From the NCBI RefSeq assembly GCF_040362765.1, contig NZ_BAABWK010000002.1, positions 1 through 64,000 of the forward strand: 64,000 bases of DNA. The letters run 5' to 3'. This DNA comes from Pyruvatibacter sp. HU-CL02332. GTDB taxonomy: Bacteria > Pseudomonadota > Alphaproteobacteria > CGMCC-115125. Below the pieces are notes generated by a model. It was not told where the DNA came from and did not search any database. It saw only the letters and a program-made list of their open reading frames with translations. Made by a program: the position numbers and the translations under genes. This document shows positions 1 to 10,039 of this stretch, one piece after another; positions within the stretch are counted from its first letter, which is position 1; each line of letters opens with the position of its first letter.

Positions 1-211
1 AAACTACCGTCCGCAGTTCTACTTCCGTACGACGGATGTGACGGGTGTTGTGTCACTGCCGGAAGGCACTGAAATGGTTATGCCTGGCGACAACTGCGAG
101 ATGCTGGTTGAGCTGATCGTACCGATTGCCATGGAAGAGAAGCTGCGCTTCGCTATCCGTGAAGGCGGCCGCACCGTTGGTGCTGGCGTCGTTGCAGCAA
201 TCATCGAGTAA
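1..211 (+). CDS. tuf: Elongation factor Tu, C-terminal end (partial)
   Basis: Only the last 69 codons are in the window, read from base 2 to the TAA at 209-211. The peptide starts [17 protein letters not shown] and ends [14 protein letters not shown], which is the beta-barrel domain 3 of EF-Tu, the GTPase that carries aminoacyl-tRNA to the ribosome. The start of the gene lies upstream of the window. Its position directly before rpsJ is the usual str-S10 junction, which suggests this is the tuf copy of the str operon. Identification rests on the conserved C-terminus. Confidence 0.97.
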   Translation, partial: NYRPQFYFRTTDVTGVVSLPEGTEMVMPGDNCEMLVELIVPIAMEEKLRFAIREGGRTVGAGVVAAIIE

Positions 212-220
212 CAAGTTTCT

Positions 221-249
221 GACGGGCGTGCCTTGAAGGCGCGCCCGTC
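221..249 (+). terminator. 12-bp hairpin between tuf and rpsJ
   Basis: Arms at 221-232 and 238-249 pair over 12 bp with one T-G wobble and a 5-base loop. It starts 9 bases after the tuf stop codon. No T-run follows, so it is not a standard intrinsic terminator. It may stabilise the tuf mRNA end, mark a processing site, or be part of the S10 leader. The pairing is seen directly; the function is inferred. Confidence 0.45.
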
Positions 250-315
250 GGACTTTGACTACCAAGTTCTTTCTAATGGCCCGGCAACGGGTCGCCTATA
301 CGGGAAACAGGTTCC

Positions 316-624
316 ATGCAGAACCAGAACATTCGCATTCGTTTGAAAGCATTCGATCATCGTATTCTCGATGCTTCGACGCTGGAAATCGTCAATACGG
401 CGAAACGGACGGGTGCAACGGTGCGTGGGCCAATCCCGCTGCCGAACCGGATCGAGAAGTTCACTGTGCTTCGTGGTCCGCACATCGATAAGAAGAGCCG
501 TGAACAATTCGAGATCCGTACGCACAAGCGTCTTCTCGACATTGTCGACCCAACACCGCAGACCGTGGACGCGCTTATGAAGCTCGACCTCGCCGCCGGC
601 GTTGACGTCGAAATTAAGCTCTAG
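316..624 (+). CDS. rpsJ: 30S ribosomal protein S10
   Basis: The 102-residue product starts [19 protein letters not shown] and carries the conserved [20 protein letters not shown] loop, as expected for S10, a head protein of the small subunit that also acts in NusB-dependent antitermination. Length is normal. It is the first gene of the S10 operon here, 104 bases after tuf, with rplC 28 bases downstream of its stop. Confidence 0.98.
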   Translation: MQNQNIRIRLKAFDHRILDASTLEIVNTAKRTGATVRGPIPLPNRIEKFTVLRGPHIDKKSREQFEIRTHKRLLDIVDPTPQTVDALMKLDLAAGVDVEIKL

Positions 625-652
625 GTTTTATTAGTAGCAAGGAGTGCGAAAA

Positions 653-1423
653 ATGCGCGCTGGCGTGATCGCACAAAAAGTTGGCATGACGCGGGTCTTT
701 ACGGACGAGGGGAAGCATATTCCCGTCACCGTTCTTAAGCTCGATGGTTGCCAGGTTGTTGGACACCGCACGGAAGAGAAGAATGGCTACACAGCCCTTC
801 AGCTCGGTGCAGGCTCCATCAAGGTCAAAAATCTCACCCGTGCTGCGCGCGGTCACTTTGCCAAGACGTCGGTGGAACCCCGTCGCCGTCTGGTCGAGTT
901 CCGTGTGACACCGGACAACCTCATCGACGTGGGCGCTGAACTTCAGGCCGACCACTTCGTTGCTGGCCAGTATGTGGATGCCTCCGGTATCTCGATTGGT
1001 AAAGGGTTTGCCGGTGCGATGAAGCGCCATAACTTCGGCGGTCTTCGCGCAACGCACGGTGTATCCATCTCTCACCGTTCCCACGGTTCGACCGGTCAGT
1101 GTCAGGACCCGGGCAAGGTGTTCAAGGGGAAGAAGATGGCCGGTCACATGGGTCAAACCCGCGTGACCACCCAGAACCTTGAGATCGTTTCTACGGATGT
1201 AGAGCGCGGCCTCATTCTGGTGAAGGGCGCCATTCCTGGCTCTAAGGGCGGCTGGGTGCAGCTGTCTGACGCTGTCAAGAAGCCGCTTCCTGAAGGTGTG
1301 CCGATGCCTGGTGCGTTCCGCACGGCTGGTTCGTCCGACGAGAAGCCTGCTGAAGAAACCGCTGCTGAAACCCCGGCTGAAGAAGTCGTGGCGGATGAAG
1401 CTGAGAACAAGGACGACGCATAG
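653..1423 (+). CDS. rplC: 50S ribosomal protein L3
   Basis: L3 is a primary 23S-binding protein near the peptidyl-transferase centre. The product begins [16 protein letters not shown] and holds the KRHNFGG and SHRSHGSTG signatures. I chose ATG 653 because the AAGGAG at 639-644 is spaced properly for it, while the in-frame GTG at 644 overlaps that site. At 256 residues it is longer than the E. coli protein because of a C-terminal tail of about 35 residues rich in Ala, Glu and Asp. That tail is acidic, unusual for an RNA-binding protein but familiar in alphaproteobacterial L3. The gene is followed after 2 bases by rplD. Confidence 0.97.
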   Translation: MRAGVIAQKVGMTRVFTDEGKHIPVTVLKLDGCQVVGHRTEEKNGYTALQLGAGSIKVKNLTRAARGHFAKTSVEPRRRLVEFRVTPDNLIDVGAELQADHFVAGQYVDASGISIGKGFAGAMKRHNFGGLRATHGVSISHRSHGSTGQCQDPGKVFKGKKMAGHMGQTRVTTQNLEIVSTDVERGLILVKGAIPGSKGGWVQLSDAVKKPLPEGVPMPGAFRTAGSSDEKPAEETAAETPAEEVVADEAENKDDA

Positions 1424-1425
1424 TC

Positions 1426-2046
1426 ATGAAGCTGGACGTCCAGACACTCGACGCCAAGAAGGCGGGCAGCGTTGATCTGCCGGATGACGTGTTCGCGCTC
1501 AAGCCGCGTACCGACATTCTCCACCGTATGGTGACTTATCAGCTGGCCAAGCGCCGCGCTGGTACGCACAAGACAAAAGGCCGTTCCGAAATCGCCGGTA
1601 CGACCAAGAAGATGTACAAGCAGAAGGGCACCGGTGGTGCTCGTCACGGTAACAAGAAGGTTCCTCAGTTCCGTGGTGGCGGCAAGGCCTTTGGTCCGGT
1701 TGTGCGTGATCACGCACACGGCCTGACCAAGAAGGTTCGCGCGCTTGCTCTTCGTCATGCACTTTCGACCAAGGCACAGGCCGGCTCGATCATCGTTCTT
1801 GATGAAGCCAAGCTGCCTGAGCCCAAGACCAAGGTCGTGAAAGACGCTTTTGCCAAGCTGGGTATCACAAGCACGCTCATCGTTGATGGTGCGGAACTTG
1901 ATGACAACTTCGCACTGGCAGCGCGGAACATTCCGCACACGGACGTGCTGCCTGTTCAGGGCATCAACGTTTATGACGTTCTGCGCCGTGACACATTGGT
2001 GCTGACAAAGTCAGCGCTCGAAGCACTGGAGGCACGGTTCGCATGA
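1426..2046 (+). CDS. rplD: 50S ribosomal protein L4
   Basis: The 206-residue product starts [20 protein letters not shown] and contains the extended-loop region [17 protein letters not shown], which lines the nascent-peptide exit tunnel. In gammaproteobacteria L4 represses the S10 operon; no matching leader is recognised here. The stop overlaps the rplW start by 4 bases (ATGA), which suggests translational coupling. Confidence 0.98.
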   Translation: MKLDVQTLDAKKAGSVDLPDDVFALKPRTDILHRMVTYQLAKRRAGTHKTKGRSEIAGTTKKMYKQKGTGGARHGNKKVPQFRGGGKAFGPVVRDHAHGLTKKVRALALRHALSTKAQAGSIIVLDEAKLPEPKTKVVKDAFAKLGITSTLIVDGAELDDNFALAARNIPHTDVLPVQGINVYDVLRRDTLVLTKSALEALEARFA

Positions 2047-2336
2047 AGGCCGAAGATCTCTACACCGTCCTTCAGGCGCCGGTGATCACTGAAAAGTCCA
2101 CCATTGCTGGTGAGAACAATCAGGTGGTTTTCCGTGTTCCGCTTGAAGCTACGAAGCCGCAGGTGAAGGAAGCTGTTGAAGCTCTCTTCAAGGTTGAGGT
2201 GAAAGCTGTCAACACGATGCGGGTCAAAGGCAAGCAGAAGCGTTTTCGCGGCACGCTTGGCAAACGTTCGGATATCAAGAAGGCAATCGTCACGCTTGCC
2301 GATGGTCACTCCATTGATGTGACTACAGGCCTTTAA
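2043..2336 (+). CDS. rplW: 50S ribosomal protein L23
   Basis: The 97-residue product has the L23 signature VITEKST near the start and [15 protein letters not shown] in the second half. L23 sits at the exit tunnel and is the docking site for trigger factor and SRP. Length is normal. It overlaps rplD by 4 bases and lies 17 bases before rplB. Confidence 0.98.
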   Translation: MKAEDLYTVLQAPVITEKSTIAGENNQVVFRVPLEATKPQVKEAVEALFKVEVKAVNTMRVKGKQKRFRGTLGKRSDIKKAIVTLADGHSIDVTTGL

Positions 2337-2353
2337 GGGACGACGCAGGAACA

Positions 2354-3193
2354 ATGGCACTTAAGAAATACAATCCGATCACGCCGAGCCAGCGCCAGCT
2401 GGTGACCGTCGATCGCTCTGGTCTTTGGAAAGGCAAGCCGGTCAAGACATTGACCCAGGGCCTTACAAAGTCTGGTGGCCGCAACAACAAGGGCCGCACT
2501 ACGTCTTACCGGACGGGTGGTGGTCACAAGCGCACCTATCGGATGATCGACTTCAAGCGTCGTAAGTTCGATGTACCTGCGAAGGTGGAGCGTCTTGAGT
2601 ATGACCCCAACCGGACAGCCTTTATTGCGCTGATCAAGTACGAAGACGGTGAGCTGTCTTACATCCTCGCTCCACAGCGTCTGGCAGAAGGCGACACTGT
2701 TATCGCCGGTGCCCGCGTTGACGTGAAGCCAGGCAATGCGATGCCACTTTCTGCGATGCCAATCGGCACCATCGTCCACAATGTGGAGATGAAGGAAGGC
2801 AAGGGCGGTCAGATCGCTCGTTCAGCCGGTACTTATGTGCAGCTGGTTGGTCGCGATCAGGGTTATGCAATTCTGCGTCTTGGTTCCGGTGAGCAGCGTC
2901 TTGTTCGCGGTGAATGCATGGCGACAGTGGGTGCGGTTTCAAATCCGGACCAGTCAAATATCAAGCTTGGTAAAGCGGGTCGTTCTCGCTGGCTTGGCCG
3001 TCGTCCGACGGTTCGTGGTGTTGCCATGAACCCGGTCGATCACCCCCACGGTGGTGGTGAAGGTCGTACGTCAGGTGGTCGTCATCCAGTGACACCGTGG
3101 GGCAAGCCCACGAAGGGTCGCCGGACACGCTCTAACAAGTCCACAGATAAATACATCGTGCGCAGCCGTCACCAGCGCAAGAAGAAGCGGTAG
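2354..3193 (+). CDS. rplB: 50S ribosomal protein L2
   Basis: The 279-residue product starts [20 protein letters not shown] and ends in the conserved block with [13 protein letters not shown], the segment that contacts the peptidyl-transferase region, followed by a basic tail. L2 is needed for subunit joining. Length and order in the S10 operon are typical. Confidence 0.98.
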   Translation: MALKKYNPITPSQRQLVTVDRSGLWKGKPVKTLTQGLTKSGGRNNKGRTTSYRTGGGHKRTYRMIDFKRRKFDVPAKVERLEYDPNRTAFIALIKYEDGELSYILAPQRLAEGDTVIAGARVDVKPGNAMPLSAMPIGTIVHNVEMKEGKGGQIARSAGTYVQLVGRDQGYAILRLGSGEQRLVRGECMATVGAVSNPDQSNIKLGKAGRSRWLGRRPTVRGVAMNPVDHPHGGGEGRTSGGRHPVTPWGKPTKGRRTRSNKSTDKYIVRSRHQRKKKR

Positions 3194-3204
3194 GGCTTAA
3201 GTAA

Positions 3205-3483
3205 ATGACACGCTCCGTATGGAAAGGGCCGTTTGTTGACGGCTATCTGTTGAAGAAGGCCGACGCAGTGCGCGAGTCGGGCCGTAACGAGATCATCAAG
3301 ATCTGGTCACGTCGCTCTACGATCCTGCCGCAGTTCGTTGGTCTCAATTTCGGTGTCTACAACGGCAACAAGCATGTGCCGGTGCAGATTTCTGAAGACA
3401 TGGTTGGCCACAAGTTTGGCGAGTTCGCTCCGACACGGACGTACTACGGTCATACGGCTGACAAGAAGGCGAAGAGGAAGTAA
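3205..3483 (+). CDS. rpsS: 30S ribosomal protein S19
   Basis: The 92-residue product starts [19 protein letters not shown] and has the [16 protein letters not shown] signature. S19 pairs with S13 in the head of the small subunit. Its stop is 2 bases before the rplV ATG, consistent with coupled translation. Confidence 0.98.
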   Translation: MTRSVWKGPFVDGYLLKKADAVRESGRNEIIKIWSRRSTILPQFVGLNFGVYNGNKHVPVQISEDMVGHKFGEFAPTRTYYGHTADKKAKRK

Positions 3484-3485
3484 CG

Positions 3486-3881
3486 ATGGGTAAGCCATCC
3501 AAACCCCGGAAGCTGGCGGAAAACGAGGCGCGTGCGGTTGGCCGCATGCTGCGTACGAGCCCGCGCAAGCTGAACCTGGTTGCTCAGTCCATCCGTGGTC
3601 TGAAGGTTGATCGTGCAATTGCCGATCTGACCTTCTCACCAAAGCGGATTTCAAAGTCGGTAAAGGCGGTTCTTGAAAGCGCCATTGCCAATGCTGAAAA
3701 CAACCATGATCTGGATGTCGACGAACTCGTCGTCCACGAAGCTTATGTAGGCAAGAACCTTGTCATGAAGCGCTGGAAGCCACGGGCACGTGGTCGGGTA
3801 GGCCGGATTGAAAAGCCATTCAGCCAGATCACGATTGTTGTGCGCGAGAAGAGTGCCGAGACTTCAGGGGAAGCTGCGTAA
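3486..3881 (+). CDS. rplV: 50S ribosomal protein L22
   Basis: The 131-residue product includes [19 protein letters not shown] near the start and [17 protein letters not shown] in the beta-hairpin that reaches the exit tunnel. Its last base is shared with the rpsC start (TAATG). A short N-terminal extension before the conserved core is typical of alphaproteobacteria. Confidence 0.98.
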   Translation: MGKPSKPRKLAENEARAVGRMLRTSPRKLNLVAQSIRGLKVDRAIADLTFSPKRISKSVKAVLESAIANAENNHDLDVDELVVHEAYVGKNLVMKRWKPRARGRVGRIEKPFSQITIVVREKSAETSGEAA

Positions 3882-4597
3882 TGGGACATAAGGTCAATCC
3901 AATCGGGCTCCGCCTTGGCGTCAACCGTACCTGGGACTCCCGCTGGTATGCGAACCGCGGCGAGTATGGCGAGCTGCTTCATGAGGATGTGCGCATCCGT
4001 GAATTCCTGATGAAGGAATTGAAGCAGGCCGGCATCTCCAAGGTGATTATCGAGCGTCCGCACAAGAAGTGCCGGGTAACGATCCACACCGCACGTCCGG
4101 GTGTTGTCATCGGCAAGAAGGGCGCGGACATCGAAACACTGCGTCGCAAGATCCAGTCGATGACCGCCAGCGAAGTGCACCTCAACATTGTTGAAGTGCG
4201 CAAGCCTGAAATTGATGCGCAGCTGGTGGCAGATTCCATTGCCCAGCAGCTTGAGCGTCGTGTTGCATTCCGCCGTGCCATGAAGCGCTCGGTTCAGTCT
4301 GCAATGCGTATGGGTGCCGAAGGCATTCGTATCACCTGCGGCGGTCGTCTTGGTGGTGCTGAAATTGCTCGTGTTGAGTGGTACCGCGAAGGTCGTGTGC
4401 CCCTTCATACACTGCGCGCTGACATTGACTACGCCACGTCTACGGCGTTCACCGCCTACGGTGCCTCCGGCATCAAGGTTTGGATTTTCAAGGGCGAAAT
4501 CCTTGAGCACGACCCAATGGCACATGAGAAGCGTGCCCTGTCTGCTCAGGAAGGTGGACGTCCCGGTGGCGGCGATCGTCGGCCCCGTCGCGACTAA
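3881..4597 (+). CDS. rpsC: 30S ribosomal protein S3
   Basis: The 238-residue product starts [20 protein letters not shown], has a KH domain with the [14 protein letters not shown] loop near residues 65-80, and the C-terminal S3 signature around [15 protein letters not shown]3 binds 16S rRNA at the mRNA entry site. The last 20 residues are a Gly-Arg-Asp tail. Its start overlaps the rplV stop. Confidence 0.98.
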   Translation: MGHKVNPIGLRLGVNRTWDSRWYANRGEYGELLHEDVRIREFLMKELKQAGISKVIIERPHKKCRVTIHTARPGVVIGKKGADIETLRRKIQSMTASEVHLNIVEVRKPEIDAQLVADSIAQQLERRVAFRRAMKRSVQSAMRMGAEGIRITCGGRLGGAEIARVEWYREGRVPLHTLRADIDYATSTAFTAYGASGIKVWIFKGEILEHDPMAHEKRALSAQEGGRPGGGDRRPRRD

Positions 4598-4633
4598 TCG
4601 CGACGTTGTTTGAGAGTTTGAGGACTTAGAGAG

Positions 4634-5050
4634 ATGCTGCAGCCAAAGCGCACAAAATTCCGCAAGGCCCACAAGGGCCGCATCCATGGCGTTGCCAAGG
4701 GCGGGACGGCTTTGAATTTCGGCTCCCACGGGCTTAAGGCCCAGGAACCAATGCGTGTTACGGCACGTCAGATTGAAGCGGCGCGTCGTGCCATCACACG
4801 TCACATGAAGCGTGCTGGCCGTGTGTGGATCCGCATCTTCCCGGATGTGCCGGTTTCAAAGAAGCCGACTGAAGTTCGGATGGGTAAAGGTAAGGGTACG
4901 CCGGAATATTGGGTGGCTCGGGTCAAGCCGGGTCGCGTGATGTTCGAAATCGATGGTGTTCCACACGACGTGGCGAAAGAAGCGCTGGAACTTGGTGCTG
5001 CCAAGCTCCCGCTCAAGGTTCGCATGATCACGCGTGTTGGCGAACACTAG
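4634..5050 (+). CDS. rplP: 50S ribosomal protein L16
   Basis: The 138-residue product starts [19 protein letters not shown] and contains [20 protein letters not shown], the usual L16 motif facing the A-site tRNA. Length is normal. It lies 36 bases after rpsC, with an AGAG-type ribosome-binding site just before ATG 4634. Confidence 0.98.
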   Translation: MLQPKRTKFRKAHKGRIHGVAKGGTALNFGSHGLKAQEPMRVTARQIEAARRAITRHMKRAGRVWIRIFPDVPVSKKPTEVRMGKGKGTPEYWVARVKPGRVMFEIDGVPHDVAKEALELGAAKLPLKVRMITRVGEH

Positions 5051-5074
5051 AGCGGCGCGAAGAGGATAGGACTG

Positions 5075-5278
5075 ATGAAGATTGCAGATGTCCGGGACAT
5101 GACGCCCGACCAGATGGACGACGAAGTGGTGAAGCTGCGCAAGGAAGCATTCAACATGCGCTTCCAGCGTGCCACGGGTCAGCTCGATAATACGGCGCGT
5201 TTGCGCGTAATCCGCCGCACGATTGCACGGATTAAAACCATTCAGGGCGAGCGCGGCAAAGCCGACGCTTCTGCCTAA
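5075..5278 (+). CDS. rpmC: 50S ribosomal protein L29
   Basis: A 67-residue two-helix protein with the [19 protein letters not shown] core typical of L29, which lies at the exit tunnel beside L23. It is preceded by an AGGA site (5064-5067) and lies between rplP and rpsQ as in other bacteria. Confidence 0.97.
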   Translation: MKIADVRDMTPDQMDDEVVKLRKEAFNMRFQRATGQLDNTARLRVIRRTIARIKTIQGERGKADASA

Positions 5279-5300
5279 GCAGGACTAGAAGGAACCTAAG

Positions 5301-5540
5301 ATGCCAAAGCGCGTGCTCCAGGGCGTCGTGGTCAGCGACAAAATGAAAGACACGGTCACAGTGCTCGTTGAGCGCCGTTTTACCGACCCTGTCATGAAGA
5401 AGACCATTCGTCGTACGAAGCGGTATCACGCACATGATGCGCAGAACGCTTTCAAGACGGGTGACAAGGTGCGCATTCGTGAATGCGTTCCGATTTCCAA
5501 GACGAAGCGCTGGGAAATCTACACTGGCGAAGAGGCGTAA
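5301..5540 (+). CDS. rpsQ: 30S ribosomal protein S17
   Basis: The 79-residue product starts [19 protein letters not shown] and has an OB-fold core with the KYHAHD-like segment [19 protein letters not shown] and the ISKTKRW end. S17 is an early 16S-binding protein. A 73-base gap to rplN marks the boundary between the S10 and spc blocks; no terminator is visible there, so co-transcription is likely. Confidence 0.97.
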   Translation: MPKRVLQGVVVSDKMKDTVTVLVERRFTDPVMKKTIRRTKRYHAHDAQNAFKTGDKVRIRECVPISKTKRWEIYTGEEA

Positions 5541-5613
5541 GCCCTTTTTCGTTGGTTTCGAGAATTTGAAGTTTGGTCGTAAGCGCGCTTACACAGCGTG
5601 AAGGAATTGAATA

Positions 5614-5982
5614 ATGATCCAGATGCAGTCGAATTTGGACGTCGCGGACAACTCAGGTGCCCGTCGCGTTCAGTGCATCAAGGTGCTGGGTGGCTCCAAG
5701 CGCAAATATGCCGGTGTTGGTGACACGATTGTTGTCAGCATCAAGGAAGCCATTCCCCGTGGTCGCGTAAAAAAGGGCGACGTGATGAAGGCAGTGATTG
5801 TACGCACTGCCAAGGAAATCCGCCGCCCGGACGGAAGTGCCATCCGCTTTGATAGCAATGCGGCTGTGCTCGTGAACAACAATGGTGAGCCGATCGGCAC
5901 TCGTATCTTTGGCCCGGTTACTCGTGAACTGCGTGCCAAGAACATGATGAAGATCGTGTCTCTCGCACCGGAGGTGCTTTAG
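5614..5982 (+). CDS. rplN: 50S ribosomal protein L14
   Basis: The 122-residue product starts [20 protein letters not shown] and ends in the L14 signature [20 protein letters not shown]. It is the first gene of the spc block and is preceded by AAGGAA. L14 forms an inter-subunit bridge. Length is exactly that of most bacteria. Confidence 0.98.
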   Translation: MIQMQSNLDVADNSGARRVQCIKVLGGSKRKYAGVGDTIVVSIKEAIPRGRVKKGDVMKAVIVRTAKEIRRPDGSAIRFDSNAAVLVNNNGEPIGTRIFGPVTRELRAKNMMKIVSLAPEVL

Positions 5983-5986
5983 AGCC

Positions 5987-6310
5987 ATGGCTTTGAAACT
6001 GAAAATTCGCAAGGGCGACAAGGTCGTTGTGACGACTGGTAAGGACAAGGGCAAAACGGGCGAAGTGCTAAAGGTACTTCGTGAGGAAAACCGTGCTGTT
6101 GTTCAGGGCGTGAACATTGTTCGCCGCCACACACGTCAGACGCCGCAGGCCGAAGGCGGGATCATCGCTAAGGAAGCGCCGATCCACATTTCGAATATCG
6201 CGATTGAAGATCCCAAAGAGGGCGGCGCATCGCGGGTTGGCTTTAAGACGCTTGATGACGGACGCAAGGTTCGTGTCGCGAAGCGCTCAGGAGAAGTAAT
6301 CGATGGCTGA
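5987..6310 (+). CDS. rplX: 50S ribosomal protein L24
   Basis: The 107-residue product has the KOW motif [19 protein letters not shown] near residues 9-28 and ends [15 protein letters not shown]24 starts 50S assembly. The 3' end overlaps rplE by 8 bases. Confidence 0.98.
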   Translation: MALKLKIRKGDKVVVTTGKDKGKTGEVLKVLREENRAVVQGVNIVRRHTRQTPQAEGGIIAKEAPIHISNIAIEDPKEGGASRVGFKTLDDGRKVRVAKRSGEVIDG

Positions 6311-6875
6311 TGCTGCTGAAGCCACGGACAACTACGTACCGCGCGCCCGCGCGACCTACGAAGGTGTCGTTCGTGAAAAGCTTATTGAGGAATTCGGGTA
6401 CAAGAACCCGATGCAGGTACCCAAGGTCGAGAAGATCGTCCTGAACATTGGTGCCGGCGTCGCTGTGGGTGACTCGAAGAAGATTGGTTCTGCGGTTAAA
6501 GCGCTTGAAGCCCTTACGGGTCAAAAGGCTGTTATTACCAAGGCCAAGAAGTCTGAAGCCACGTTCAAGCTTCGCGAAGGCATGAACATCGGTGCCAAGG
6601 TCACACTGCGCAAAGAGCGTATGTATGAGTTCCTTGATCGCCTGGTGAACATTGCTCTGCCGCGCGTGCGTGACTTTAGGGGTCTGAACCCCAAGAGCTT
6701 TGACGGCAATGGCAACTACGCCATGGGCCTGAAGGAACACATCGTGTTCCCAGAGATCAACTATGACGACGTCGATCACGTATGGGGGATGGATATCATC
6801 GTCTGTACTTCGGCTGCCACTGATGACGAGGCGAGGGCTCTCCTTCGCGAACTCAACTTCCCCTTCACGTCGTAA
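6303..6875 (+). CDS. rplE: 50S ribosomal protein L5
   Basis: The 190-residue product has the L5 block [18 protein letters not shown] and the C-terminal [18 protein letters not shown]5 binds 5S rRNA and contacts P-site tRNA. It carries a short N-terminal extension ([16 protein letters not shown]) compared with E. coli. The start at 6303 lies inside the end of rplX, with AGGAGAA just before it. Confidence 0.98.
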   Translation: MADAAEATDNYVPRARATYEGVVREKLIEEFGYKNPMQVPKVEKIVLNIGAGVAVGDSKKIGSAVKALEALTGQKAVITKAKKSEATFKLREGMNIGAKVTLRKERMYEFLDRLVNIALPRVRDFRGLNPKSFDGNGNYAMGLKEHIVFPEINYDDVDHVWGMDIIVCTSAATDDEARALLRELNFPFTS

Positions 6876-6931
6876 ACGCACCCATCAAGACTTTGGGCCG
6901 CGAACGATACGGTCGGGACTAGGAGGACTAC

Positions 6932-7237
6932 ATGGCGAAAAAGAGCGCCATCGAAAAGAACAAGAAGCGTCAGCAGCTTGTGCAGAAGTACGCATCAAAG
7001 CGTGCAGCTCTGCGTGAGCTCATTCACAACCAGGAACTGCCCATCGAGGAGCGGATCCAGGCTCAGTTGAAGCTCAATGCGCTGCCACGGGATTCATCTC
7101 CCAGCCGCGTTCGGAACCGGTGTGAAGTATCCGGTCGTCCGCGCGGTTATTATCGCAAGCTGAAAATGTCACGCATCGCGCTGCGGGATTTTGCCTCCAA
7201 TGGGCAGGTTCCGGGCATGGTCAAGTCAAGCTGGTAG
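6932..7237 (+). CDS. rpsN: 30S ribosomal protein S14, zinc-free type
   Basis: The 101-residue product ends in the S14 block [19 protein letters not shown]. It has one Cys in the region where zinc-type S14 has two CxxC pairs, and has the longer length of the C-minus form. GGAGGA at 6921-6926 gives a strong ribosome-binding site for ATG 6932. Confidence 0.98.
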   Translation: MAKKSAIEKNKKRQQLVQKYASKRAALRELIHNQELPIEERIQAQLKLNALPRDSSPSRVRNRCEVSGRPRGYYRKLKMSRIALRDFASNGQVPGMVKSSW

Positions 7238-7248
7238 GGAGTTAGCAA

Positions 7249-7647
7249 ATGTCTTTTTCTGATCCCCTCGGCGATATGCTGACCCGCATCCGCAATGGCC
7301 AGATGCGCGGTAAGTCAAAGGTCCAGACCCCAGGGTCAAACCTTCGCCGCCGTGTGCTCGATGTGCTGCAGTCTGAAGGTTACATTCGCGGTTACGCGGA
7401 AGTGGCTTTCGACAATGGCCGCAAGGAATTTGAGATCGAGCTCAAATATTTCGAAGGCACGCCCGTGATCCGCGAGATCAAGCGTGTGTCCAAGCCTGGT
7501 CGCCGTGTTTATTCCGCGGTGACTGATCTTCCTCAGGTCTACAACGGCCTGGGCATTTCCATTCTGTCGACACCCAAGGGTGTGATGTCTGACCACATCG
7601 CACGTGAGGAAAATGTCGGTGGTGAGGTTCTCTGCCAGGTGTTCTAG
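7249..7647 (+). CDS. rpsH: 30S ribosomal protein S8
   Basis: The 132-residue product starts [19 protein letters not shown] and ends [26 protein letters not shown], matching S8. S8 is a central-domain 16S binder and, in E. coli, the spc repressor acting on the rplE region; no such target was recognised here. Confidence 0.98.
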   Translation: MSFSDPLGDMLTRIRNGQMRGKSKVQTPGSNLRRRVLDVLQSEGYIRGYAEVAFDNGRKEFEIELKYFEGTPVIREIKRVSKPGRRVYSAVTDLPQVYNGLGISILSTPKGVMSDHIAREENVGGEVLCQVF

Positions 7648-7698
7648 GCCCCTTAATCGGGCCCAAGGGACAGACCAGCGGACTAGGAGCGAATAGAT

Positions 7699-8232
7699 AT
7701 GTCGCGTATCGGTAAAATGCCTATCGCCATTGCAAGTGGCGTCACTGTGACCGTCGATGGTCGAACAGTGAAGGCGAAGGGATCAAAGGGTGAGCTTGAG
7801 CTTACGCTTGTTCCAGAAGTCACAGTCAGCCAGGGCGAAGACGGTCTTACCGTTGCGCCGGTTGATGATAGCCAGCGTGCACGCGCAATGTGGGGCCTGT
7901 CGCGCTCTCTCGTTGCGAACATGGTGCAGGGTGTTGCGGAAGGCTTCAGCAAGGAGCTTGAGATCAACGGTGTTGGTTACCGTGCAGAAGTGCAGGGTAA
8001 GAGCCTCAAGCTTGCGCTGGGCTTCAGCCACGATGTGATCTACCCAGTGCCCGAAGGCATTGAGATCAAGACACCAAAGCCTACGGAAGTTGTAATTTCG
8101 GGAATCGACAAGCAAAAGGTCGGGCAGGTTGCTGCTGAGATCCGTAGCTATCGTCCGCCAGAGCCTTACAAGGGCAAGGGCGTGAAGTATGTCGACGAAT
8201 ACATCTTCCGCAAGGAAGGCAAGAAGAAGTAA
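7699..8232 (+). CDS. rplF: 50S ribosomal protein L6
   Basis: The 177-residue product starts [20 protein letters not shown] and ends with the L6 signature [18 protein letters not shown]. It consists of two repeated alpha/beta domains and sits near the factor-binding site. Length is normal. Confidence 0.98.
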   Translation: MSRIGKMPIAIASGVTVTVDGRTVKAKGSKGELELTLVPEVTVSQGEDGLTVAPVDDSQRARAMWGLSRSLVANMVQGVAEGFSKELEINGVGYRAEVQGKSLKLALGFSHDVIYPVPEGIEIKTPKPTEVVISGIDKQKVGQVAAEIRSYRPPEPYKGKGVKYVDEYIFRKEGKKK

Positions 8233-8249
8233 GTGAACGGAACAGGCAG

Positions 8250-8612
8250 ATGAGCAATTCAATGAAGATGCGCGAACGCCGCAAGATGCGGGTGCGCCGT
8301 TCGCTTAAGAAGACCGCCAACGGGCGTCCGCGCCTGTCGGTTTACCGGTCGTCGAAGCACATTTCTGCACAGGTCATCGATGATGTTCAGGGTGTTACCC
8401 TGGCATCTGCATCGACCCTGGAAAAGGATCTGCGCGGTAGCCTGAAGACGGGCGCCGATGTGGCTGCAGCAAAAGCTGTGGGTGAGTTGGTGGCCAAGCG
8501 TGCGAAAGACAATGGCGTCAAGGACGTCGTCTTCGACCGTGGCGGGTACATTTATCATGGCCGTGTGAAAGCGCTGGCCGACGCTGCCCGTGAGGGCGGC
8601 TTGGAATTCTAG
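8250..8612 (+). CDS. rplR: 50S ribosomal protein L18
   Basis: The 120-residue product has the basic start [16 protein letters not shown]-like segment and the core [20 protein letters not shown], ending [20 protein letters not shown]18 binds 5S rRNA with L5 and L25. Confidence 0.97.
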   Translation: MSNSMKMRERRKMRVRRSLKKTANGRPRLSVYRSSKHISAQVIDDVQGVTLASASTLEKDLRGSLKTGADVAAAKAVGELVAKRAKDNGVKDVVFDRGGYIYHGRVKALADAAREGGLEF

Positions 8613-8629
8613 GCGAGAGGGTTAGTCAC

Positions 8630-9214
8630 GTGGCACGGGAACAAGGCGGTCGGAATGACCGCGGACGTGGGCGCGATCGCGATGATCGTGATAGCGAATT
8701 CGTCGACAAGCTGGTGCATATCAACCGCGTCGCCAAAGTGGTGAAGGGCGGTCGCCGTTTCGGTTTTGCTGCCCTTGTGGTGGTTGGTGATCAGAAGGGC
8801 CGGGTTGGCTTTGGCAAGGGCAAGGCCCGTGAAGTGCCGGAAGCTATCCGCAAGGCAACGGAACAGGCCAAGCGCCAGATGATCCGTGTGCCGCTGCGCG
8901 AAGGCCGTACGCTGCATCACGATGTGGCTGGTCGTCATGGCGCGGGTCGTGTGTACCTGCGTGCGGCGCCTCCAGGCACCGGCATCATTGCTGGCGGTCC
9001 AATGCGTGCGGTGTTTGAAACGCTGGGCATGCAGGATCTGGTGGCGAAGTCGATCGGTACGTCGAACCCCTACAACATGGTTCGGGCAACGTTTGATGCT
9101 CTAACGCGCGAGCAGAGCCCGCGTATGGTGGCAGCACGCCGTGGCCTCAAGGTCAGCGACGTGGTTTCCCGCCGTTCCGATGCTTCTTCTGAAGCGCTCG
9201 AAGACGCTGAGTAG
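8630..9214 (+). CDS. rpsE: 30S ribosomal protein S5
   Basis: The 194-residue product starts at GTG 8630 ([19 protein letters not shown]) with a charged Arg-Asp-rich N-terminal extension of about 22 residues. The S5 core follows ([20 protein letters not shown]) and the RGTGIIAGG-like segment [19 protein letters not shown]5 helps fidelity and mRNA unwinding at the entry channel. No in-frame ATG precedes the core, so the GTG start is well supported. Confidence 0.97.
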   Translation: MAREQGGRNDRGRGRDRDDRDSEFVDKLVHINRVAKVVKGGRRFGFAALVVVGDQKGRVGFGKGKAREVPEAIRKATEQAKRQMIRVPLREGRTLHHDVAGRHGAGRVYLRAAPPGTGIIAGGPMRAVFETLGMQDLVAKSIGTSNPYNMVRATFDALTREQSPRMVAARRGLKVSDVVSRRSDASSEALEDAE

Positions 9215-9224
9215 GAACTGACTG

Positions 9225-9416
9225 ATGGCAGCTAAGAAAACAATCACCGTTGAGCAGATTGGTAGCCCAATCCGTCGTCCGGATCGTCAGCAGAAAGTGC
9301 TGATTGGTCTTGGCCTCAACAAGATGCATCGTCGTCGGACGCTGGAAGACACTCCAGCTGTGCGCGGCATGGTCAACAAGGTGCACCATCTGGTGCGGAT
9401 CGTGGACGAGTCCTAG
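9225..9416 (+). CDS. rpmD: 50S ribosomal protein L30
   Basis: A 63-residue protein with the L30 block [20 protein letters not shown] and the [20 protein letters not shown] segment. It follows rpsE by 10 bases and precedes rplO, as is standard in the spc operon. Confidence 0.97.
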   Translation: MAAKKTITVEQIGSPIRRPDRQQKVLIGLGLNKMHRRRTLEDTPAVRGMVNKVHHLVRIVDES

Positions 9417-9483
9417 GACTTAACGCCACCATCATTGGTATCTCGCCTGGGCATGTGGGCCTGAGGCAAAAGGCAGTTGAACG

Positions 9484-9981
9484 ATGAAGCTGAACGAGCT
9501 CAAAGATAACGAAGGCGCCCGCAAGGAGCGCATGCGTGTGGGCCGTGGTTACGGTTCCGGTAAGGGCGTAACTGCTGGTCGCGGCCAAAAGGGCCAGAAG
9601 TCACGCTCCGGTGTGGCTATCAAGGGCTACGAAGGTGGCCAGATGCCCATTCACATGCGTCTGCCGAAGCGGGGCTTTAACAACCCGTTCCCGACAGTCT
9701 ACGCAATCGTGAACATCGGCCGGGTGCAGCGCGCCATCGATGAGGGCACACTGGACGGCTCGAAGCCGGTCAATGCTGAAGCTCTTCGGGGTGCAGGTCT
9801 TCTGCGCCGCAAGGATGTGGATGTACGCCTGCTGGCAAAGGGCGACTTGAAGTCCAAGGTCTCTTTCGAAGTAACAAGCGCATCCAAGGGTGCCGCTGAA
9901 GCTGTTGAAAAAGCCGGTGGATCGATCAAGATCGTTGAATCAGCTCGGCCCAAGCCGGCTGCTGAAACCGCTTCTGCGTAA
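9484..9981 (+). CDS. rplO: 50S ribosomal protein L15
   Basis: The 165-residue product starts [20 protein letters not shown], has the Gly-rich [20 protein letters not shown] region and [11 protein letters not shown], as in L15. The C-terminus is extended by a short Pro-Ala tail. The intergenic 9982-10039 contains a 5-bp hairpin (9986-9990 with 10000-10004) and the secY ribosome-binding site AAGGAG. Confidence 0.97.
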   Translation: MKLNELKDNEGARKERMRVGRGYGSGKGVTAGRGQKGQKSRSGVAIKGYEGGQMPIHMRLPKRGFNNPFPTVYAIVNIGRVQRAIDEGTLDGSKPVNAEALRGAGLLRRKDVDVRLLAKGDLKSKVSFEVTSASKGAAEAVEKAGGSIKIVESARPKPAAETASA

Positions 9982-10039
9982 GTCTGGCCTCAGTTTCCAA
10001 GGCCACGCATAGCGCGGGGCCTGTAAGGAGTAAGCGCAT

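Noticed and set aside
3743-4804. A 353-codon minus-strand open frame across rplV-rpsC-rplP
   Set aside because: It lies wholly antisense to ribosomal protein genes with strong codon structure; long antisense frames are expected in GC-rich coding DNA and the peptide has no recognisable domain.
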